From assembly GCA_016717305.1 (NCBI GenBank), contig JADKFY010000037.1, forward strand, positions 1 through 18,572: a stretch of DNA of 18,572 bases, read 5' to 3'. Origin of the DNA: Flavobacteriales bacterium (GTDB lineage: Bacteria > Bacteroidota > Bacteroidia > Flavobacteriales_F > PHOS-HE28). How positions within the stretch are numbered: the stretch's first letter is position 1; the number at the start of each line of letters is the position of its first letter. The position numbers were made by a program, and so were the translations under genes. The notes under the pieces were generated by a model. It had not been told where the DNA came from. It made no database searches and saw only the letters and a program-made list of their open reading frames with translations. Shown one piece after another: positions 7,941 through 15,834 of this stretch.

Positions 7941-10323
7941 GGGATGATGATTGAACTCGGATCCAGAACTTCGAAGCCGAAAGTTCACCCTGTTATACCA
8001 TTCGCAGCAAGCGGAATCCTTCACCCGGGCTTGCCACACGTAAACGCCCAAGGGAACGCCATCGCCGTTCCATGGGGTCAGTTGTTTGTTGATCGTTGCC
8101 ACTTGCTGCCCCCACCGGTCGAAGATCTTTAGTTCGAAGAACTCCGGGTTGCGCACCGTGGTTGATACCATGAAACCATCATTGAACCCGTCATTATTGG
8201 CGGTGAAGGCATTGGGTGCATAGAACGCATAACTATCCTCCACGCATAGATCGATCGTTGCGGAACTGGAACAACCACCTGCGTTGGATACTTCCAACAA
8301 GACGGAATAACAGCCGACAAAAGGATACGCGAATGCCGTGTTCTGCGCACTCAGTACTATCCGATGGGTCTCCGAAATGCCAGGTCCTTTCACTTGCCCC
8401 GGTGCTCAGATCAGTGAATTGGAAGATCGGATCGTCGATTATCGCAACCGATGGGGTAACGCCGATCGCAGCAACAGGAACAGCCTCAACGTTCACGGCA
8501 TCCAGGAGGGTAACGGATCCTTCACAACCAGCTTGATCCACTATGGTAAGTGTAACATCAAAGGTCCCAGGATCGGTAACAATTCACGGGCATTGCTTAT
8601 TACCGGCACTGTTCCCATCACCGAAGGTCCAACTGCGGATCCCGGTGACCGTGGATACATCCGAGAACGACACGCACAAGGGGCACAACCTAGGGTCAGT
8701 GTCCAGTGCCAGTTGCGGCTGTACTACGGGAATTACCGTCACTTCCACTTGCCCGGCGGAACTGATGCAACCGTTCGCATCCGTAACAGAAACTGAGTAC
8801 GTCGTGGTCGCTACGGGAACTATGTTCGGACCATCAGGTGTCAGTTGTATGTGAACGGTGCCTGTCCCACCTTGGGCAACCGCATTAAGCGTGAGTGCCT
8901 CCTTCACAGATCGTTTATCAGCACTTGCCGTCAGCGTCAATGGAGTCGGCTCTGTGATCGTTACTGAGATATCGCCTTCACAGCCGGCGCCATCGCTTAC
9001 CGTGCAAGTGTACACGCCCGGCCCTAAGTTGGAGGCATTGGCCGCAGAACTCACCCGAGGGAGCCCAACTGTAGACGTCCGCACCTGAGCCTCCAGCGGC
9101 TGTGACGGTTGCGGTCCCATTGGCAAGTCCTGCGCACGTGACATCCGTATGGGTTTCGGTCAATGTGATCGCTGTTGCTCCGAGTATCAATTGCACTGTG
9201 CCTTGCACCGCGCACATGTTCAGTGGCTTATGCCGTAACACTGTAATTACCGGCTGCAAGCCCGGTAATCGTCTGGGTGGTCTCTCCTCCGGGCAGCCAT
9301 GCATATTGGAACGGCCCCGGAGCTCCATTCACCGTGGCAGTTGCGGTTCCGTTGCCCCCAGCGCAATCAGGGTCCGTCGTGGTTGAGTATCAATTCCGGG
9401 ATCGCCCAGGTCGATCGTTTGCGCTGCGGGCATTGCACGGGCCGGTCATCGTTGGAGGCTCACAGAGTAGGTGCCGGGACCCGGATACGTATGTGTGGTC
9501 GCGATCCCGTTTGGGGAATGTTCGCACCTGAGCCGGGGTCTCAAAGTTCCAGACACTGGAAGGTGCACACAAAGGGGCCGTATTATTGAATGAAACCACA
9601 TTGCCGGCACAGGTGTATGAGTGATCGGGGATCGTTCGCCGGGCCTCACCGATGTGAACTTCATCCATCCCTATACCGTCGAAGGTGTTAACCAATGGAG
9701 CCCGCACCGAACATGAACCTGAACTTCACCCGGGTCGCCAGAGGGAACACCATCCAAACAATGACCGGAACGCACCCAACCACCGCTTCCCTTCCCCAGT
9801 GGAACAGCCACCGACTTGAGCTGAACCGCTCCAGCCTCGTTTCGGGGCGGCTAGGTTCAGTGCAGTAATGTTCCCTGTGTTGAACCAGTTCGTATTCAGG
9901 CAATCGTTATCCGCATTGAACCCAAGTTGACCCACGTGGCACCTTCATTCACGGAGTACTGGAATCCCAGCCCGTCGTAGGCCGGCTCCGTTTCCCAATA
10001 CAACCAGAAGAGATGTAGGGATAGGTGAGCCCAGAGGTCAAAGCAAGGGCTCTCCAGCCAGCTTTGTTGGTTGTCCGAATAGAAGGAGCCGGTCAGCCCA
10101 CTACACCAAGCCTTGGTTTCCTTCGGGTGCACTGTTGATCGTGAAGGATGCGCGGGAGTGCAAGCTCCAGTCGTTATTGGTTCCAGCGCTAGCCCATGCT
10201 GGAATTGTGTCTCAAAACCTTCCACGTATGGAAAAGTCGTGATGCACCGAGGACACTGGGCTTGGCTCGGTGTTGGATCCACCCCACACATATCAGCAGG
10301 ACAAGACGCCATGCAACGGTCAT
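7923..10323 (-). CDS. T9SS type B surface protein with jelly-roll-like, PKD and SprB repeats, frameshifted
   Basis: This is a large exported protein, likely cell-surface or adhesin-like. Reading from 10323 down, ATG starts signal peptide MTVAWRLVLLICVGWIQ followed by CPRCITTFPYVEGFE. A carbohydrate-binding/MAM-like module then extends to about 9690, with SWLESPCFDL, FQYSVNEGATWVNLG and FDGIGMDEVHIG. A PKD module follows (CAGNVVSFNNTAP, then THTYPGPGTYSVSL, about 9450-9640). SprB-type repeats occupy about 8690-9360 (DVTCAGLANGTATVTAAGGS, GVYTCTVSDGAGCEGDISV). Two more PKD-like units lie about 8590-8690 (WTFGDGNSAGN) and 8280-8450 (FQFTDLSTGASERTWHFGDP). The C-terminal type B sorting (CHU_C) domain is at about 7990-8250 (APNAFTANNDGFNDGF, FDRWGQQV, GVYVWQARVKDS). 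Many frame changes occur. The raw stop is 7923-7925, but the tail after YNRV looks non-canonical, so the exact end is uncertain. It lies 138 bases after the other type B gene. Confidence 0.83.
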
Positions 10324-10461
10324 AGAACTTCGTTCGCCGATGCGATCTGGATCCTCCTCATTGACCTTACGTCAGTGACCAGACGGCCAATGACCCCGCA
10401 AAGTTCGCCAAGCGGAACGGAACAGTCGCCAAGATCTGGTTATCGATCCAATTCACGCACC

Positions 10462-13385
10462 CTAGCGCATCACGGTCAGGTGCCCGAAAGGTCGTACTTC
10501 TTTCCGTCCGCCCTGCAACAAGGACGTAGAAACAGGTGCCTTCGGAGACCATTTCACCGCTCAACGTGCGTGCATCCCAGCTCTGATTGGCACGTGTAAG
10601 TTCGCTCATCTTCTGGCCCCAGCGGTTGAAGATCTGCATATTGAACGTGGCGAGGTTCGCTGTGGTAACCGTAAGAATATCGTTCTGCCTGTCGCCATTT
10701 GGAGTGATCACGTTGGGCACCTCGATGGAACTTTCTTCGATCGGGACGGGAACAGCGGTTACGATGATGACTTGGCTGGTGGAGACCTGCAACCGTCCGG
10801 GCGTAACCGTGAGGACCACGGTGTACGTGCCGGCCTCTTCGAACAGGTGCTCCGGTGAAACCAGGTTGCTCGTCCCGTTATCGTTAAAGACCCAACTATG
10901 CGTGGCCCCACTCGTGCTTGTGGAGTTGAATTGAACGGTAAGCGGTGCAACGCCTGATGATGGAGAGGCTGTAAGCAGCCGCCAATTGGACCACTCCCAC
11001 GGTAAGGCTTGCAGAACTTGAGTCGCAAGCGTTGGTGGCGGTGGCGGTATAGACCCGGCATCAGAAACCGTGATCGTTGGGCCGGAAGCACTGGTGTTCC
11101 AAGTGATGGGATCACTACTTGTGGCGGTAAGCACCGTTGATCCACCTGGACAAATACTAACGCCAGAGACACTTACAATAGGCAAGGGTTGGACCGTCAC
11201 TTCCACCGAAGCTGTACGGAGCCGCAAGCATCGGTTCCGATGACGGTATACGTACCGGAAGACTCGACCGCGATGGTTTCAAGGTCTGTCGTGCTCATAC
11301 ATAACTAGTCGCCCCCGTTGCTGTTAGCTGAGTGGTTCCACCTGCACAGAACGTCGTCGTTCCTGGATCTCGACAGTTGGACCGACCCCGAATACCACTT
11401 CGATATTCGCTATCCTCACCACAACCATCCGTACAGGTTACGGTGAATGTCCCCGCCGTCCCTACGGTGATGGAGGCCGGTTTCGTTGGTGCTCCACAGG
11501 TACGTATCAGCACCTGTTGCGGTAAGTACGGTGGTTTGCCCAGCGCAAATGGTCGTATTGCCAGTGATGTTCGCGGTGGGTCGGGAGCCGAAACCACTTC
11601 CACAGAATCTGTTCCTGTTCCGCAGGCACTGGTCCCAACAACCGATATCGTTCCGGCAGTTTCCACCGATATGGTCGGTGTGGTCTCAGGTGCTCCACAG
11701 GTAGGAATCGGCACCACTGGCAGTAAGGATGGCCGGTTGTCCGATACAAGACGTAAGGTTTCCGGTAATGCTCACAGTTGGTTCCGCAACGGAAACATCC
11801 ACCGACGTGGTATCATTTCCGCAGGCGTTGGTAACAATGACCGAATAGGTCCCTGCTGCTGAAACAGTGAAGGCTGGGGTAGTCTCATTGGTGACCCATA
11901 CGTATGTATCGGCTCCGGAGGCCGTGAGCTCCGTGGTCTCAGGACCGCACAATTCGGTATCACCGGCAATGGAAACCGCAGGGGCTACACCGGGGCCACC
12001 GGACCAACGTTTGCGCGGTTCCACAGCTGCTGGTGCCCGTAACACCATATAGACTGGAAATTCAACGGTAATGCTTTGGGTGGTTTCACCGTTCGGCAGC
12101 CAAACATATGAGGTGGCCCCGTTCGCCGTAAGCACCGTGGTTTGTCCGGGGCATACCACCAAATTCCCGGTAATGGTGACGGTAACTCCAGTCGCGGTGG
12201 TCACTTCGATGGAAGTGTCCCCCCACCCGCAGACATGCTACCGGTTGCAGTGCACGTGCCGGGCGTTGATACCGAGATGGATGTCGTCGTTTCGCCTCCA
12301 CCCCATAGGTACGAATTGGCACCACTCGCTGTTAGCACCACGTTGTCCCCAGGGCAAAGCGCAGTGAGATCCAATTGCAGTGATCTGTACTGTTGGCCCG
12401 TTCCCTGCGGAACGATCACCGTGGTGCATGTAGGTGTGGCACAATCCGTGATCGCGCAGAGTTGGAGCACCACGTTGCCTGTATCACCGGGGCCTGCCGT
12501 GTAGGTCGTGTTCAATGAAGTAGGGTCCCCTATTGTACCGGTCCCCCCTTGCCAAAGGATGCTTTCGAAATCACCGCCATTGATAGCGCCAGCGAGGTTT
12601 ACCGTACCCACACCACCGCAGAGGGTTCCATCGGCACTGCCCGTGATCTGCAATGACACGAACGGTGCTTGACAACCGAAATTGACATAGGTGACCTGAG
12701 GTAACCCTGGGCCAAGAGAAGACGCGGTGCCTCCATCACTTTCCCCGCCTTGTCCGCCGTAGGTGCTTGATCGTTCACCACCAGTTCCCTTACATAGGTG
12801 GCGGTATCACTGCAGGCTGTTGGCATGTAGGTAACGACCAACGTCCGCGTATCGTTCCGGAAGTGGTGTTGGGCCGATCCACGTCGAGGCCGGGTTATTT
12901 TGCGAAGTGTCCGGCGGTATTGCCAGCATTCTGGAACACGATGAAGATCCCGTATCGGACAAGGCGCTGAATGAATTGGCTAGAATACACATATCGGTAC
13001 TGGTGACCATTAGCACCGTCGACCCTGGCGGGATCTACGCCGCCGACGGGCTCGATCAAGAAGCCGCAGCTTTGTATGGTCGCATTCAATTGGGCTGTGT
13101 TGTTAGCGGTGGTCGCATTCTGCACCAGTCCGGAGCCAGATGTTGTTCGGCCACACCACTTTGAATCTCAAATTGGTTATTAAGCGCCTGTGGATGAACC
13201 TTACCATTTCATTCTGGCCTTCCCGTACTTCCTCCGCACACCGATGAGGGGTTGCAGGCATCCACCAAAATGCTTTCGATCTCCAGACATTTCGTTGGGA
13301 TCTGGGCCATTGTGGGCGAACAAAGCACCACGGCCAATAGAAGAACGTGGGCAAAGCGAAGTGTGGATGATCGAAGCAAGCTCAT
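10462..13385 (-). CDS. T9SS type B surface protein with about seven Ig-like repeats, frameshifted
   Basis: This is an exported, probably surface-anchored protein of about 975 residues. ATG at 13385-13383 gives signal peptide MSLLRSSTLRFAHVLLLAVV ending ...SPTMAQ, then CLEIESILVDACNPS, NEMVRF, WPNNIW and IQSCGFLIEPVGGV, an N-terminal module resembling lamin-tail-like domains. A second module (GSADGTLCGGVGTVNLAGAI, VVLQLCAITDCATPTCT) covers about 12410-12650. About seven Ig-like units follow, each with a C-x-G/P-x(4)-LTA-x-GA-x-SYLW core. Their cores sit near 12350, 12148, 11945, 11742, 11540, 11343 and 11147, a period of about 200 nt. A PKD unit follows at about 10795-10960 (GVAPLTVQFNSTS, FEEAGTYTVVLTV). 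The CHU_C domain (PNVITPNGDRQNDILTV, IFNRWGQKM) ends, after one restored base, in KKYDLSGT-TVMR with stop 10464-10462. Frame changes are numerous. Confidence 0.85.
11050..12440 (-). repeat. Tandem Ig-like coding repeats, period about 200 bp
   Basis: Seven diverged copies of one Ig-like unit lie inside the type B surface protein gene. The cysteine-centred core of each (for example VCPGQTTVLTANGATSYVW, LCGPETTELTASGADTYVW and SICPGGSTVLTA) recurs at intervals of about 196-203 bp. The copies differ enough to be old duplications, but the central units share long identical stretches such as LTASGAD and SITGN. Confidence 0.75.
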
Positions 13386-13599
13386 TGTGGTATGGACAGG
13401 ATAATTCGGCCAAAGGTCGCTTTAAGTTGGTTGCCCCTGATCACTTTAGCCGGAAAAGTAACAACACGATATCGTTCGCTACACGTTGCTGTCGATGTTG
13501 ATAAAGAAGGCGACCAAATTGATCGGACCAAACCGCTCTTGCCATAGTAAGGCGCCTGTGACCCTACGGGAAGTCCCTCCGCGTCACGAGAAGAGATGA
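13386..13599. other. Gene-free spacer between the DUF3667 gene and a surface-protein gene
   Basis: This 214-base spacer on the minus-strand unit has no recognisable coding similarity; the 73-codon open frame across it has no family features. It probably carries the promoter of the surface-protein gene, but I found no exact TAnnTTTG at a proper distance from the ATG at 13385. Confidence 0.4.
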
Positions 13600-14327
13600 T
13601 CATCCACCACCGGTTCTCACCGCCATGTATACTCCCAAGGCCATGCTACCCACAAGCAAGATGAAGAAGAACAAGCCAAAAGCGGCTAGTACTCGGACCA
13701 TTACGATAGCTAACGAGCGATCACGGTAGAGTTGAATAAAAGCCACCAAAATCGCGACCCCATATGCTAAAAAGAGGATCATACTTGCCGTCAAGGCCGC
13801 TTTGAAGCCCAAGAGATTGATCGGTACCGAGATCACGTTGAAGAAGATCCGTTGACCACTCAAGAAGGCCTGTATCACAAGGTGTTCAGCGAAGTTGTGC
13901 CCATACTTGCGGAGGAACAGCCACGTAAACATTGCAAATATTGGTACGAGAGCCAATTCCACGAGGGCATAATACTGGCCCATGAAGAAGCTCATTTGCT
14001 CCATGATCTTTTTCGTGGGTGCGTCCAACATGGCATAGTCCGGTGGCATTAGCCTGAAGAGGATGCTATAGACGGCAGCCATAACCAGCACGAAGAGACA
14101 ACGGTTTGAAGTGCGCCTTCGCTTGCCGTCCAGATACTCCCGCATCATATAGCCGGGACGCGTGAAGAGCTCCTTCAAGGTGAAGAGAATGCCGCGCTCC
14201 AGTACGAACACACTGGACAAGAACTCTTCGCCCAACCATTTGAACCCGATCCGGTTCGGAAGCGTTGTCCGCAGCTTGTACAGAATGCATCCGTGACCCC
14301 GGAAGCGCAGTTCTTGCAGGTGGGCAT
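13600..14327 (-). CDS. DUF3667 zinc-ribbon membrane protein, frameshifted near N-terminus
   Basis: This family has an N-terminal zinc ribbon and a membrane domain; its function is unknown. ATG at 14327-14325 begins MPTCKNCASGVTDAFCTSCG, four cysteines in two CxxC pairs that should bind one zinc. A frame change near 14275 leads into LPNRIGFKWLGEEFLSSVF and the family signature TLKELFTRPGYMMREYLDGK. Two compensating shifts around 14100-14120 turn HFKPLSFVLVMAAV into the raw frame. About five transmembrane segments follow, for example YYALVELALVPIFAMFTWLF and VRVLAAFGLFFFILLVGSMA. Stop is TGA 13602-13600. It begins 41 bases after the mazG stop, so the two may be co-transcribed. The raw open frame extends upstream to 14415, but that part overlaps the mazG 3' end and has no family similarity. 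Confidence 0.82.
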
Positions 14328-14368
14328 GGCGCGAAATAGCGGAGGTGTGGAAGATCGGTTGCCGTAGA

Positions 14369-15165
14369 TCACCCTTCCGTCTTCGCCCGTTGCCAGTACC
14401 CTTCCATTTCTGCAAGGGTCATCTCCCCATCACTTTACCATCCTTATGGCTTTCGCGTTCCAAGAACTGGAAACGTTGGATGAACTTGCGGTTGGCATGT
14501 TCCAATGCTTCATCGGATCGATATTCAGGAAGCGTGCATAGTTCACCATGGAGAAGAGCACATTGCCGAGTTCTTCGGTCTGTTTAGCTGAATTTGCTTT
14601 CACCTCGGCTTGCAACTCGTTCAATTCCTCCTGCACCTTCTCCCACACCGTTCCCCGGTTCTCCCAATCGCCGACGCCTCGTGCCTTGTCCTGGACGGGA
14701 TCGCCTTCACCATGCTCGGTAGACCGCGAGGGACACCCTTGCAGAACACTAGGGTGCTCCGCACCTCCTTCTTTGTTCGCCGCCTTCTCCGCCAACTCGA
14801 TCTTTCCCAGTTCGCTTTTACGTCCTGCTCGTTGTTCACCTTCATCGCCGTAGATGTGCGGGTGCCTGTGGATCAATTTCTGCATCCCATTGAGCACATC
14901 GGTTATGTTGAACGCTCCTTTCTCCTCGGGCCGATCTTGGCATAGAAGATCATGTGGAGGATGAGATCGCCCAGTTCCTTTTTCACTTCCTGCAGGTCGT
15001 TTTGCAGAATGGCACTGTATCTAACTCATAGGTCTCCTCAATGGTGAGCGGCCGCAGGGTTTCCATGGTCTGCTTCTTGTCCCACGGGCATTCTGCGCGC
15101 AAGGTGACCATGATATCCAACAAACGCAGGAATGCAAGTAGGGCGATCGGTCACCGAAGGGTCAT
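14369..15165 (-). CDS. mazG: Nucleoside triphosphate pyrophosphohydrolase MazG, frameshifted
   Basis: MazG hydrolyses (d)NTPs, including aberrant ones, to monophosphate and pyrophosphate using an all-alpha, magnesium-binding EExxE...ExxD fold. From ATG 15165-15163 the N-terminal domain reads LLDIMVTLRAECPWDKKQT, LTIEETYELD and VKKELGDLILHMIFYAKIG. The linker is KLIHRHPHIYGDE. The C-terminal domain reads WEKVQEELNELQAEVKA and EELGNVLFSMVNYARFLNID, ending EMEGYWQRAKTEG with TGA 14371-14369. In the C-terminal ExxD motif the metal-binding Asp is Asn (codon at 14562-14564), one base from GAT. The reconstructed length of about 265 residues fits two-domain MazG. Frame changes lie near 15150, 15015-15025, 14880-14940, 14650-14830, 14460-14520 and 14415. 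The family call is secure. Confidence 0.9.
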
Positions 15166-15479
15166 GCCGCAAAGGTGGTCAGCTACGAGGAAAGGAACGG
15201 AGATTGACCAAGGATGTCCGGAATCCCTCCGTCCGCTCGCCTTAGGCGTTGGGGGCTGCATACAAAGAGTTTAACCGCAGATGAACGCAGGTGAACGCAG
15301 ATGGATAGTCCAATTCGGATTGGAGCAATTGCCATGCTAGCATACATTCTTCCGCTCGGATCTGCGTTCATCTGCGTGCATTCCAGTTCTTTACCATCCT
15401 CCTGCTCCTTCTTCGATAGAGATACAACAGTCCGGCACACCGATCCGCGTTCACCTGAACTCCCGTATTTTGGTCCCCG
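15166..15479. other. Divergent intergenic region between mazG and a plus-strand unit
   Basis: These 314 bases separate mazG (minus) from the small unknown gene (plus) and must hold the promoters of both. I see no convincing gene and no exact TAnnTTTG at a suitable distance. The centre is occupied by the inverted-repeat element at 15276-15376. CGCC-TTA-GGCG near 15239-15249 is a further short palindrome. Confidence 0.5.
15276..15376. repeat. Intergenic inverted-repeat element with 10-bp repeated arms (copy 2)
   Basis: The left arm carries three tandem 10-bp units (15276-15285, 15286-15295 and 15296-15305; consensus CGCAGATGAA). The right arm carries the same unit inverted at a 10-bp step (CTGCG at 15362-15366 and 15372-15376). 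The 15 bases 15276-15290 are perfectly complementary to 15362-15376, and the left arm can also pair one unit out of register with one mismatch. The 71-base interior includes CCAAT-TCGG-ATTGG. Rotated, the unit is ATGAACGCAG, 8 of 10 identical to the unit ATGAACGGAA of the 5104-5170 element. Confidence 0.75.
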
Positions 15480-15769
15480 ATGGCAGGTACACGTCTACTT
15501 TTCTTTGGTCGTAATCCGGCCATGATGGTACCGGACGATAAGGAGTTGTCCGCAGCAGGTTTGGAGGCTACCGGCTTCTTGGAAGAGGAATTGCTCGTTG
15601 CTGAACTGCGGAAAGGTGAAGTCAAACTATCGATCATCGGAGGCGGGGTGGAAGATGAACCCCGTGCACGTTTGCTGAAGATCTGTGCTGACGCTGGCAT
15701 CAAGGTCCACGAGCATTTTGCCGGTCCGGGATCATGTTGGTGGACAGCGTCACGAATGCGCTGAGATGA
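15480..15769 (+). CDS. Small protein of unknown function (about 96 residues)
   Basis: I do not recognise this gene. The protein begins MAGTRLLFFGRNPAMMVPDD and continues with GLEATGFLEEELLVAELRKG, VKLSIIGGGVEDEPRARLLK and ICADAGIKVHEHFAGPG. The pattern of strand (RLLFFG), helix, strand (VKLSIIGGGV), helix, strand (KVHEHF) suggests a small alpha/beta, Rossmann- or receiver-like fold; this is inference. The raw frame runs to CWWTASRMR, but restoring one base near 15733 gives SMLVDSVTNALR with TGA 15767-15769, a more natural ending. No signal peptide is present, so it is probably cytoplasmic. It lies 65 bases before the TonB-dependent receptor gene on the same strand and may share its transcript. 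Confidence 0.6.
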
Positions 15770-15834
15770 AACTGCTGCCGGATGCAGCCTTCCCCATTCA
15801 TACTTCATAGGTGAATTCGACGTTCATCCAGCTT

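Noticed and set aside
13382..13603. 73-codon minus-strand frame between the DUF3667 gene and the surface-protein gene
   Set aside because: No homology or structural features. It overlaps the stop of one gene and the start of the next and is best explained as spacer.
15276..15376. CRISPR array or insertion sequence
   Set aside because: The units are only 10 bp, adjacent and without spacers, no transposase or cas gene is nearby, and there are no target-site duplications that I can recognise.
15465..15472. TATTTTGG as a promoter of the small unknown gene
   Set aside because: The match is off-register, and the start site would fall on the ATG itself.
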